NCBI GenBank assembly: GCA_905480065.1 | Contig: CAJQOV010000113.1 | Span: forward strand, 1 to 5,637 | From: an uncultured Gammaproteobacteria bacterium | GTDB lineage: Bacteria > Pseudomonadota > Gammaproteobacteria > UBA9214 | Length of the DNA stretch: 5,637 nt | Direction of reading: 5' to 3' | Shown: piece after piece, positions 1 to 5,466 of the stretch | Layout of the letters: every line of letters starts with the position of its first letter | How positions within the stretch are numbered: the stretch's first letter is position 1 | Notes under the pieces: model-generated | The model's database searches: none | Seen by the model: the letters and a program-made list of their open reading frames with translations, nothing else | What the model was told of the DNA's origin: nothing | Position numbers and translations under genes: made by a program

Positions 1-500
1 TGAATGAATTCTGGCGCTTGGGTCTCAGTATTAAAGAGCTGGCAGAAATTGGTGTCTCGGTCAGTGCGGATGTGCCGGTATTTGTGCGCGGCCACTCTGC
101 CGTGGCAGAAGGGGTGGGCGAACAATTCACCCCGGCGGAACCCGCACAAGCCTGGTACGTGGTCATCGATCCGGCAGTAAATATATCAACCGCCAGTGTT
201 TTTTCCGCTGTTGAATTGACACGGGACACGCCGCGACAGACAATACCCGACCTTCTTTCGGGGGCTACCCGGAACGATTGCGAGGCAGTCGTTCGGCACG
301 GTTTTCCGGAGGTGGCGGCGGCCCTGGACTGGTTGAATGCATATTCTCCTGCACGCATGACCGGCACAGGTGGCTGTGTGTTTGCCGCCTTTGCGTCACC
401 GGCTGAGGCCAGCCGTGTTGCAGCCCTGGTGCCGCAACCCTGGACCGGTCAGGTGGCACGCGGTGTCAATCGGTCCCCCTTGCTGGTGGCGCTGGAATGA
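1..500 (+). CDS. ispE: 4-diphosphocytidyl-2-C-methyl-D-erythritol kinase, 3' part (IspE)
   Basis: IspE is a GHMP-family kinase that phosphorylates the 2-hydroxyl of CDP-methylerythritol in the cytosolic MEP pathway of isoprenoid precursor synthesis. The open frame enters from the left edge (first whole codon at position 3), so the N-terminal half, including the ATP-binding glycine motif, lies outside the window. Seen here: ELAEIGVSVSADVPVFVRG near the start, then AEGVGE, then a C-terminal SPARMTGTGGCVFAAF segment, which is the GHMP motif 3 (glycine-rich TGTG loop near the substrate site), and VNRSPL close to the end. These blocks align residue by residue with remembered E. coli IspE, including the NDCE motif in the middle. 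The TGA is at 498-500. tRNA-Gln starts 42 bp downstream, the usual order in gammaproteobacteria. The TTG at position 18 is internal and not a start. Confidence 0.95.
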   Translation, partial: NEFWRLGLSIKELAEIGVSVSADVPVFVRGHSAVAEGVGEQFTPAEPAQAWYVVIDPAVNISTASVFSAVELTRDTPRQTIPDLLSGATRNDCEAVVRHGFPEVAAALDWLNAYSPARMTGTGGCVFAAFASPAEASRVAALVPQPWTGQVARGVNRSPLLVALE

Positions 501-509
501 AGCATTCCC

Positions 510-530
510 GGTTTGCCACGGGCAACCCGT
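510..530 (+). other. Short inverted repeat between ispE and tRNA-Gln
   Basis: Two overlapping hairpins are possible just after the ispE stop. One pairs GGTT-T-GCC (510-517, one bulged T) with GGCAACC (521-527) around the loop ACG. The other pairs ACGGG (518-522) with CCCGT (526-530) around CAA. They are mutually exclusive. A short T run (537-540) follows at a distance, so this is not a convincing terminator. It could instead be a processing or folding element in an ispE to tRNA-Gln transcript. Confidence 0.25.
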
Positions 531-542
531 AACGGATTTTAT

Positions 543-617
543 TGGGACGTCGCCAAGTGGTAAGGCACGGGGTTTTGATCCCCGCATTCGCAGGTTCGAA
601 TCCTGCCGTCCCAGCCA
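543..617 (+). tRNA. tRNA-Gln (anticodon UUG)
   Basis: This is a 75-nt cloverleaf with an encoded CCA. The acceptor stem TGGGACG (543-549) pairs perfectly with CGTCCCA (607-613), followed by discriminator G614 and CCA (615-617). The D arm is GCC/GGC (552-554 with 564-566). The anticodon stem CGGGG/CCCCG (568-572 with 580-584) holds the loop TTTTGAT, with anticodon TTG at 575-577. The T arm GCAGG/CCTGC (590-594 with 602-606) holds the loop TTCGAAT. The weak U1-A72 first pair is typical of bacterial glutamine tRNAs. I find no well-spaced promoter directly upstream: a TTGCCA at 513-518 has no good -10 partner that would start outside the tRNA. Co-transcription from ispE is therefore likely. Its last 19 nt recur at 742-760. 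Confidence 0.97.
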
Positions 618-647
618 GACAAGTTAGGTACTGGTGTGACACGGCAG
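599..647 (+). repeat. 49-bp direct repeat, copy 1 (tRNA-Gln 3' end plus trailer)
   Basis: The segment comprises the last 19 nt of tRNA-Gln (AATCCTGCCGTCCCAGCCA) and the next 30 nt. It is identical, base for base, to 742-790. The bases on either side differ between copies. The trailer end (641-650) is a perfect 10-nt complement of the tRNA 3' strand (600-609). Confidence 0.97.
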
Positions 648-741
648 GATGAGAACCGCAAGGTTCGACTAACACGCACAGCGTGTTAGAACGTTGCCGC
701 AGGGCGGCAACGGCCCGGAGGGCGAGGCCGGTAGGCCGAGT
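648..741 (+). other. Train of five small stem-loops between the 49-bp repeats
   Basis: Consecutive hairpins are visible. (1) GAACC/GGTTC with GCAA tetraloop, 653-666. (2) CTAACACGC/GCGTGTTAG with loop ACA, 669-689. (3) CGTTGCCGC/GCGGCAACG with loop AGG, 692-712. (4) GCCC/GGGC with loop GGA, 713-723. (5) GGCC/GGCC with loop GGTA, 726-737. Hairpins 2 and 3 have nine perfect pairs each. No T run follows, so this is not a simple terminator. GGTTCGA at 662-668 also matches the T-loop consensus of tRNAs. There is no supported protein-coding frame. It is probably part of a transcribed tRNA trailer; the function is unknown. Confidence 0.6.
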
Positions 742-790
742 AATCCTGCCGTCCCAGCCAGACAAGTTAGGTACTGGTGTGACACGGCAG
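742..790 (+). repeat. 49-bp direct repeat, copy 2
   Basis: This is an exact second copy of 599-647, offset by 143 bp. It contains a tRNA-Gln 3' end with CCA but no matching 5' half of a tRNA in front, so it cannot form a cloverleaf. It ends at ACGGCAG (784-790), which is complementary to CTGCCGT inside the same copy. From here to the prs start (791-905) I see only a GGCGCC-type inverted repeat (800-812) and the palindrome listed next. Confidence 0.97.
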
Positions 791-863
791 ATCTGGTGGG
801 GCGCCTGGCGCCACAAACCGATAAACAAGCTGGCGCTGATGCGGCAGTTCCGGAAGTTTTACC

Positions 864-880
864 CAGTACGTTGCGTACTG
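864..880 (+). other. Perfect 7-bp stem-loop upstream of prs
   Basis: CAGTACG (864-870) and CGTACTG (874-880) are perfect inverted repeats around TTG, ending 25 bp before the prs ATG. It could be an RNA hairpin in the prs leader or a protein-binding palindrome. There is no T run, which argues against an intrinsic terminator. Confidence 0.4.
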
Positions 881-905
881 TAGTCACGACAACATCGAAC
901 AGGTT

Positions 906-1880
906 ATGAACGGATTACCCGCGTCAGACAATAACAGCAGCATGATGGTATTTGCAGGTAATGCAAATCCGGAGCTGGCGCAGAATATCGCCAACCACCT
1001 GCGGCTGAACCTGGGCAGTGCCTACGTCAGCAAGTTCAGTGACGGCGAAGTACAGGTGGAGATCATGGAGAATGTCCGCGGCAAGGACATTTTCATCGTG
1101 CAGCCGACCTGTGCGCCGACCAATGACAACCTGATCGAGCTGCTGGTGATGATTGACGCGCTGCGGCGCGCATCGGCACATCGCATCACCGCGGTGATCC
1201 CGTATTTCGGCTATGCCCGCCAGGACCGCCGGCCACGCTCTGCGCGCGTGCCGATCACGGCCAAGGTGGTGGCGCAGATGATCGGGAATGTAAAAACCGA
1301 TCGTGTGCTGACTGTGGACCTGCACTCGGACCAGATCCAGGGATTCTTCGATATCCCGGTGGATAATGTATACGCCTCGCCGATCCTGCTGGGCGATATC
1401 TGGAAACAGAAGTATCCGGATATCGTGGTGGTGTCGCCGGACGTGGGCGGCGTGGTGCGTGCCCGGGCGCTGGCGAAACGGCTGGACGATGCCGAGCTGG
1501 CCATTATCGACAAGCGTCGCCCGCGGCCAAACGAGGCGCGCGTGATGAATATCATCGGTGAGGTGGAAGACCGCACCTGCGTGCTGATCGACGACCTCGT
1601 TGATACCGCCGGCACCCTGTGCCTGGCCGCAATGGCGCTCAAGGAACATGGCGCGGCGCGCGTGGTGGCCTACTGCACGCACCCGGTACTGTCGGGCGCG
1701 GCGGTCGATAACATCGCGGCTTCCGAGCTCGATGAACTGGTGGTGACGGATACCATACCGTTGCGCGAACCGGCGCAGCGTTGTGACAAGATCCGGCAGC
1801 TGAGTATTTCCGCCATGCTGGCGGAAACCATGCGCCGGATCAGTGATGAAGAATCGGTCAGCTCGCTGTACATGGACTGA
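906..1880 (+). CDS. prs: Ribose-phosphate pyrophosphokinase (PRPP synthase)
   Basis: It transfers the pyrophosphate group of ATP to ribose 5-phosphate, giving PRPP for purine, pyrimidine, His, Trp and NAD synthesis; cytosolic, normally a hexamer. As called it has 324 residues; E. coli Prs has 315. Class I landmarks are present: FAGNANPELA (16-25), FSDGEV (44-49), NVRG (56-59), the ATP-site block YFGYARQDRR (100-109), DLHSDQIQGFF with metal ligand His140 (138-148), SPDVGGVVRAR (177-187), the flexible loop KRRPRPNEARV with catalytic Lys203 and Arg205 (203-213), and the PRPP loop VLIDDLVDTAGTL (226-238). Start choice: ATG 906 lacks a clear Shine-Dalgarno sequence. Homologues begin near MMVFAGNA, so Met13 or Met14 (942 or 945) are serious alternatives. 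The gene follows tRNA-Gln and precedes rplY by 110 bp. No defects were seen. Confidence 0.97.
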   Translation: MNGLPASDNNSSMMVFAGNANPELAQNIANHLRLNLGSAYVSKFSDGEVQVEIMENVRGKDIFIVQPTCAPTNDNLIELLVMIDALRRASAHRITAVIPYFGYARQDRRPRSARVPITAKVVAQMIGNVKTDRVLTVDLHSDQIQGFFDIPVDNVYASPILLGDIWKQKYPDIVVVSPDVGGVVRARALAKRLDDAELAIIDKRRPRPNEARVMNIIGEVEDRTCVLIDDLVDTAGTLCLAAMALKEHGAARVVAYCTHPVLSGAAVDNIAASELDELVVTDTIPLREPAQRCDKIRQLSISAMLAETMRRISDEESVSSLYMD

Positions 1881-1892
1881 CCGTTGTTAACC

Positions 1893-1922
1893 GTCACGGA
1901 ATTCCGCAGCGAATCCCGTGAC
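1893..1922 (+). promoter_or_regulatory. rplY leader stem-loop 1
   Basis: GTCACGG (1893-1899) pairs with CCGTGAC (1916-1922). The stem continues across one A/C mismatch as ATTC (1901-1904) with GAAT (1911-1914) around loop CGCAGC, giving eleven pairs. It starts 12 nt after the prs stop codon. Its 3' arm overlaps an alternative stem (1918-1923 with 1936-1941) that would exclude it. Confidence 0.5.
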
Positions 1923-1927
1923 CATAT

Positions 1928-1949
1928 TCTCTCCTGGTCGCGGGAGAGA
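1928..1949 (+). promoter_or_regulatory. rplY leader stem-loop 2
   Basis: TCTCTCC (1928-1934) pairs with GGAGAGA (1943-1949) around an 8-nt loop. Bases 1936-1941 in the loop can instead pair with 1918-1923 (six pairs, one G-U). Stem-loops 1 and 2 could therefore be traded for one alternative hairpin, a layout typical of leaders that switch between folds. Confidence 0.45.
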
Positions 1950-1955
1950 CAATCT

Positions 1956-1977
1956 GCACCACAAGGTGCGTTTTTTT
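1956..1977 (+). terminator. Intrinsic terminator or attenuator directly before rplY
   Basis: GCACC (1956-1960) pairs with GGTGC (1965-1969) around ACAA, optionally extended by T1955-G1970, and is followed by seven T (1971-1977). The rplY Shine-Dalgarno GGAG begins at 1980. No promoter fits between the T run and rplY, so any rplY transcript must pass this structure. That points to attenuation or partial readthrough rather than a full stop. The stem is short, so strength is uncertain. Confidence 0.6.
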
Positions 1978-1990
1978 ATGGAGAAGTCAC

Positions 1991-2635
1991 ATGGCTGTCA
2001 GCTTTGAATTGAATGCAGAGCCGCGTACGGATACAGGCAAGGGTGCGAGCCGCCGCCTGCGTCGTGCCGGTAAGGTACCCGCCATCATGTATGGCGGTGG
2101 CAAGGATCCGGAATCGCTGACCTTGTCGCACAACCAGTTGCTCCGCAACCTCGAACACGAGGCGTTCTACTCGCATATCCTGTCAATCAATATAGGCGGT
2201 ACCATGGTGCCGGCGATCCTGCGTGACCTGCAGCGTCATCCGAGCCGCCCGCTGGTGCTGCATGCCGATCTGCAGCGGGTGAACATGTCCGAGAAGTTGC
2301 GTACCCACGTACCATTGCACTTTCTCGGTGAAGATACCTCTGCGGCTGTCAAGGCGGGTGCCCTGGTATCACATGAACAGATCGACGTGCAGGTAGAGTG
2401 CATGCCGAAGGATCTGCCGGAATTCATCGCGGTCGATATCTCTGCACTGGAAATTGGCGATTCGATTCACCTGTCCGATCTGGTTATGCCTGAAGGCGTC
2501 ATACTGGTTGAGCTGGAGCGAGGCGAGGATCATGACCAGGCGGTCGTGAGTATCCATGCCAAGCGTGTCGAGGAAGAGGTCGAGGCAGTAGCCAAACCCG
2601 AGGACGCGGCTGGATCGGAAGATAGCAGCAGCTAG
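1991..2635 (+). CDS. rplY: 50S ribosomal protein bL25, long CTC form
   Basis: bL25 binds 5S rRNA in the central protuberance of the large subunit. The 214-residue product is the two-domain CTC (TL5-like) form; E. coli L25 is about 94 residues and has only the first domain. The N-terminal 5S-binding domain (about 1-92) shows the basic RTDTGKGASRRLRRAGKVPA block (12-31) and the IMYGG turn. The beta-rich C-terminal domain (about 100-190) holds PLHFLGED, KAGALVSH and PEFIAVDISALEIGDSIHLS. The tail EEEVEAVAKPEDAAGSEDSSS region is acidic and probably disordered. GGAG (1980-1983) lies 7 nt before ATG, a good ribosome binding site. pth begins 14 nt after the stop, suggesting co-transcription. Control by the upstream stem-loops is inferred; autogenous control of rplY is known in E. 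coli. Confidence 0.96.
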   Translation: MAVSFELNAEPRTDTGKGASRRLRRAGKVPAIMYGGGKDPESLTLSHNQLLRNLEHEAFYSHILSINIGGTMVPAILRDLQRHPSRPLVLHADLQRVNMSEKLRTHVPLHFLGEDTSAAVKAGALVSHEQIDVQVECMPKDLPEFIAVDISALEIGDSIHLSDLVMPEGVILVELERGEDHDQAVVSIHAKRVEEEVEAVAKPEDAAGSEDSSS

Positions 2636-2649
2636 GCGGCGGATCGGTT

Positions 2650-3231
2650 TTGACTGCCATACAGCTCGTCGCCGGGCTGGGTAACCCCGGAAACAAGTAC
2701 GCACAGACCCGGCATAATGCCGGGTTCTGGTTTGTGGAAGAGGTTGCACGTCGCTGCAATGCGCACTTCAGCGCAGACGGCAAGCACAAAAGCGAAGTGG
2801 CGCGCTGTACCGTGGCGGGCCATGACTTGCGCCTGCAGAAACCGCAGCAGTTCATGAATTGCAGCGGCCTGCCGGTTGCGTCACTGGCCGGGTTTTACCA
2901 GATTCCGCGCCAGTCCATCCTGATTGTGCACGATGAACTCGACCTGCCGGTTGGCTCTGTTCGGCTGAAGAAGGACGGCGGGCATGGTGGTCATAACGGC
3001 TTGCGCGACCTGATACCGCACCTGGGCGGCAATGATTTTCTGCGTCTGCGCATCGGGATCGGTCATCCCGGTCACAAGGACGATGTCACTGAACATGTGT
3101 TGAAGCCGGCCAGTCGCGAGGACCGTGAACAGATTGACCAGGCAATTGATGCCGCGATCGCGGTGTTGCCCGACCTGCTGGCCGGCAAGATCGAGGCGGC
3201 GATGAAAGCGCTGCATACGCAGGGCAAGTAA
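2650..3231 (+). CDS. pth: Peptidyl-tRNA hydrolase
   Basis: Pth cleaves the ester bond between prematurely released peptides and tRNA, recycling tRNA in the cytosol. The product has 193 residues, the usual bacterial Pth length. Conserved elements: VAGLGNPG (7-14) with Asn12; TRHNAGFWFV with catalytic His22; PQQFMNCSG with Asn70; HDELDLP with Asp95, which activates the histidine; GGHGGHNGLRD (110-120) with His115/Asn116; and RLRIGIGHPG further on. These match the E. coli active-site residues (Asn10, His20, Asn68, Asp93, Asn114) with an offset of two. Start: the frame opens at TTG 2650, giving MTAIQLVAGLGNPG, which lines up with the family N-terminus; no ATG exists nearby. The Shine-Dalgarno sequence is weak (AGGCGG at 2634-2639), so initiation may depend on coupling to rplY, 14 nt upstream. 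Confidence 0.96.
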   Translation: MTAIQLVAGLGNPGNKYAQTRHNAGFWFVEEVARRCNAHFSADGKHKSEVARCTVAGHDLRLQKPQQFMNCSGLPVASLAGFYQIPRQSILIVHDELDLPVGSVRLKKDGGHGGHNGLRDLIPHLGGNDFLRLRIGIGHPGHKDDVTEHVLKPASREDREQIDQAIDAAIAVLPDLLAGKIEAAMKALHTQGK

Positions 3232-3472
3232 CGGACCACCCCCTCTCCCTCCGGGACGCCGACAGGGATATCCGCGGTACGCATCCAGGGATGGACTCGG
3301 TAGAGCGAAGCAGGAGCCAGAGCCGAGAGTGATGCAGGGAGCAGTTGCCGGGAGGGTTGCGGTAAGGAATCAGGAAACGCAGCCGGTCATAAGCCGAGTC
3401 AGTGACAGGCGTGACTTTATCGCTGTGACAGCCTCAGTGTGAGCGCAGTGACGAGCCTAACTTCAGTACAGC
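3232..3472. other. Gene-free interval rich in repeats between pth and ychF
   Basis: I see no supported gene here. The first part (3240-3280) is C-rich with small palindromes (GGATATCC at 3266-3273, CCGCGG at 3272-3277). An imperfect inverted repeat spans 3281-3335. Farther on GTGAC occurs four times (3402, 3411, 3425, 3448), one of them inside the palindrome GCTGTGACAGC (3422-3432). There is no T-run terminator after pth. The composition suggests decayed intergenic repeats. Confidence 0.5.
3281..3335. repeat. Imperfect 55-bp inverted repeat
   Basis: GCATC (3281-3285) is complementary to GATGC (3331-3335), and nested inside ACTCGG (3295-3300) is complementary to CCGAG-a-GT (3323-3330, one extra A). 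The arms are interrupted, so this may be a degenerate interspersed repeat. No transposase is near. Confidence 0.35.
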
Positions 3473-3473
3473 G

Positions 3474-3560
3474 GTCATTCCCGCGCAGGCGGGAATCCAG
3501 AGCTTTGAACCGGCGCCATATCCCCGCCAGGAATTGCGGGACGCACCCGGGTGGAATGAC
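3474..3560. repeat. REP-like palindromic element upstream of ychF
   Basis: The left end holds the palindrome ATTCCCGCGCAGGCGGGAAT (3477-3496; 8-bp stem, GCAG loop). The outer ends GTCATTCC (3474-3481) and GGAATGAC (3553-3560) are perfect inverted repeats, so the 87 bp resemble a paired REP unit whose right half has diverged; an internal CCCGC/GCGGG hairpin lies at 3523-3540. This core is an abundant intergenic repeat in many proteobacteria, recognisable from the spurious peptide VIPAQAGIQ. It ends 24 bp before the ychF ATG. The 28 bp at 3473-3500 recur exactly at 4737-4764. Confidence 0.8.
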
Positions 3561-3584
3561 GGTTTTTCAGGGAAACAGAAAATT

Positions 3585-4676
<1,092 letters not shown>

Positions 4677-4705
4677 CAATGTCCCGCGCTATTGCCGGGC
4701 GGATT

Positions 4706-4726
4706 TGCAGGCACGATTATCCTGCA
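4706..4726 (+). other. Stem-loop downstream of ychF
   Basis: TGCAGG (4706-4711) pairs perfectly with CCTGCA (4721-4726) around a 9-nt loop, 30 bp after the ychF stop. No T run follows. It may stabilise the mRNA 3' end together with the REP palindrome just downstream. Confidence 0.3.
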
Positions 4727-4736
4727 CTGCCGCGCT

Positions 4737-4764
4737 GGTCATTCCCGCGCAGGCGGGAATCCAG
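4737..4764. repeat. REP-like core, second copy
   Basis: The 28 bp are identical to 3473-3500 and contain the same 20-bp palindrome (4741-4760). Here CTGG (4735-4738) can also pair with CCAG (4761-4764), extending the stem across a TC bulge. No matching GGAATGAC end follows, so this is a single unit. The two copies bracket ychF in the same orientation, 1264 bp apart. Confidence 0.85.
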
Positions 4765-4785
4765 TCGTGCCCGTAGCCGGAAAAC

Positions 4786-4815
4786 TTGTCCCGACAGCCC
4801 GCTTTCAGGTAATCT
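4786..4815 (+). promoter_or_regulatory. Likely promoter of tRNA-Met
   Basis: A -35-like TTGTCC (4786-4791) is separated by 18 bp from a -10-like TAATCT (4810-4815). Transcription would start near 4822, in a C-rich stretch (GCACCCC), shortly before the tRNA. A GC-rich discriminator of this kind is typical of stable-RNA promoters under stringent control. Neither box is perfect. Confidence 0.5.
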
Positions 4816-4827
4816 TTGCACCCCTTT

Positions 4828-4904
4828 GGCTACGTAGCTCAGCTGGTTAGAGCACAGCACTCATAATGCTGGGGTCGGTGGTTCAAGTCCACCCGTAGCC
4901 ACCA
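4828..4904 (+). tRNA. tRNA-Met (elongator, anticodon CAU)
   Basis: This is a 77-nt cloverleaf with encoded CCA. The acceptor GGCTACG pairs with CGTAGCC (4894-4900), then A and CCA. The anticodon stem CAGCA/TGCTG (4855-4859 with 4867-4871) holds loop CTCATAA, with CAT at 4862-4864. The T loop is TTCAAGT. The body follows E. coli elongator tRNA-Met closely (GGCTACGTAGCTCAG start). It lacks the features of initiator tRNA (mismatched 1-72 pair, GGG/CCC anticodon stem), and the acceptor differs from the lysidine-type tRNA-Ile, which also has CAT. A ychF then tRNA-Met order fits the conserved block. Confidence 0.96.
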
Positions 4905-5175
4905 AATCAATATCATAAGTAATAACCTCTGGCTCGTCATGAGGCGAGGCTCTTGCCTGTACTCCATATTCCGCAACCGGCCGGTGCACTAGGCGCGCAG
5001 GCGATGGAAGCCCGCGCACATCCGCTGTCCCGCCACGCCCGCGAGCGCATGCAACAGCTTGGCCAGTGGCAATAGCAAGCGACGGAAACCCAGCAAACCA
5101 ACATCAGAGGAAAGAGAAAATACAAACCAGACAGCAGACTTATCCACAGACGCCTAGGTATACTGGGCACCCGTA
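4905..5175. other. Accessory interval after tRNA-Met without an intact gene
   Basis: I find no complete gene. The left part (4926-5080) is GC-rich and holds the short frame described separately. The right part (5085-5150) is A-rich on the + strand, with a single perfect DnaA-box match TTATCCACA at 5140-5148, which may be chance. The opposite-strand open frame here has a hydrophobic stretch only because it reads the complement of the A-rich run. The interval looks like a scar of past insertion and deletion. Confidence 0.4.
5004..5075 (+). pseudogene. Possible fragment of a DUF4258-like small protein
   Basis: A frame open from 4926 ends at TAG 5073-5075. The part from ATG 5004 encodes 23 residues containing HPLSRHARERMQQLG. 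The pattern Ser-x-His-Ala-x-x-Arg-Met resembles the N-terminal motif of DUF4258 proteins, a small family related to RelE/BrnT-type toxins, but the rest of the domain is missing. No convincing Shine-Dalgarno sequence precedes it. The alternative is chance coding in GC-rich DNA; I cannot decide. Confidence 0.2.
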
Positions 5176-5179
5176 ACCC

Positions 5180-5229
5180 GGGTCAGAATTGGATGGAAAC
5201 CCTGGGTCAGTTTTAAGTGGCAACCAACA
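5180..5229 (-). mobile_element. Solo terminal end of an IS21-family insertion sequence
   Basis: Two adjoining 24-bp units, 5180-5203 and 5204-5227, each start GGGTCAG and match at 16 of 24 positions, with TGG-AACC in the later half. Read on the minus strand the outer end begins TGTTGGTTGCCACTTAAAAC and continues to TGACCC. This is the layout of IS21-family ends, which start TG and carry repeated transposase-binding units with GACCC and AAAACTGACCC motifs. The outer boundary would be at 5229, with the element body to the left. No istA or istB coding sequence remains in the window, so only the end survives. Confidence 0.5.
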
Positions 5230-5326
5230 GAAAAATATCGAAAACATGGTAGCATCGGGTTTTTGGGGCCACCTTGCTACACATCTAGCTTGCGATCCAA
5301 CAAGCGGTTACTACAAAGAGCTCTAA
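5230..5326 (+). pseudogene. Truncated 3' end of a cassette reading frame
   Basis: In the frame of ATG 5246 the sequence is open from the IS-like end to TAA 5324-5326. The residues include ENMVASGFWGHLATHL and end GYYKEL. I do not recognise the protein. The stop lies 13 nt before the attC-like site, the usual spacing of a cassette gene and its recombination site, so this is probably the C-terminus of a cassette-borne gene cut off on its 5' side by the IS21-family insertion and later deletion. It could also be a non-coding stretch, since the frame is only 26 codons from ATG. Confidence 0.35.
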
Positions 5327-5339
5327 GGCATGGCAATAT

Positions 5340-5459
5340 GCCTAACATGGCGGTCAAGCGGGACTGGCCGAAAGCGGCTTCGTTTGCAAGTTGCGGAGCG
5401 CTGAGTGCGCCGCCCTCGTGGGGTGCGTTGCGGCCAGCCCCTTACCTTCAAGGTTATAT
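5340..5459 (+). other. Integron attC recombination site (VCR-like)
   Basis: The 120-bp site begins with GCCTAAC (5340-5346), which fits the R'' core RYYYAAC, and ends with GTTATAT (5453-5459), one base off the R' core GTTRRRY. Inner arms pair: GGT-c-AAG-c-GGG-a-CTGGCCG (5352-5370) with CGGCCAG-CCC-CTT-ACC (5431-5446), leaving C5355, C5359 and A5363 unpaired, like the extrahelical bases of attC. The central 60 nt (5371-5430) form a variable region with its own hairpins. TCAAGCGGGACTG and CAGCCCCTTA resemble the arms of Vibrio cholerae VCR sites as I remember them. Crossover would fall between G5453 and T5454. Orientation agrees with + strand cassette genes on both sides. Confidence 0.75.
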
Positions 5460-5466
5460 GGCTTTC

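Noticed and set aside
466..828. Minus-strand open frame reading through tRNA-Gln and its repeat
   Set aside because: The peptide GTAGFEPAN is the well-known false translation of a tRNA T arm. The frame only reflects the tRNA and the 49-bp repeat.
683..909. Short plus-strand frames between tRNA-Gln and prs
   Set aside because: They cross the hairpin train and repeat copy 2, have no ribosome binding site and resemble no protein.
924..1682. Long open frame on the minus strand opposite prs
   Set aside because: It lies wholly inside prs, shows no family motifs and has the composition of a complement-strand shadow.
3402..3452. Possible CRISPR array
   Set aside because: The repeated units are only 5 bp with irregular spacing; there are no repeats of CRISPR length and no cas genes.
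3534..3584. N-terminal extension of ychF from TTG 3534
   Set aside because: The extra 17 residues come from the REP-like element, whereas ATG 3585 gives the exact family length and N-terminus.
4770..4778. CCCGTAGCC shared with the tRNA-Met 3' end (4892-4900)
   Set aside because: Nine bases are too few to argue for an att site or a duplicated tRNA end, and it lies upstream of the tRNA promoter.
5140..5148. Perfect DnaA box TTATCCACA
   Set aside because: It is a single copy with no neighbouring boxes, no AT-rich unwinding region and no replication gene, so an origin is not supported.
4937..5170. Minus-strand frame with a hydrophobic segment
   Set aside because: The hydrophobic run is the complement of an A-rich stretch. 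There is a GTG start without a ribosome binding site, and the rest overlaps the GC-rich part with no recognisable domain.
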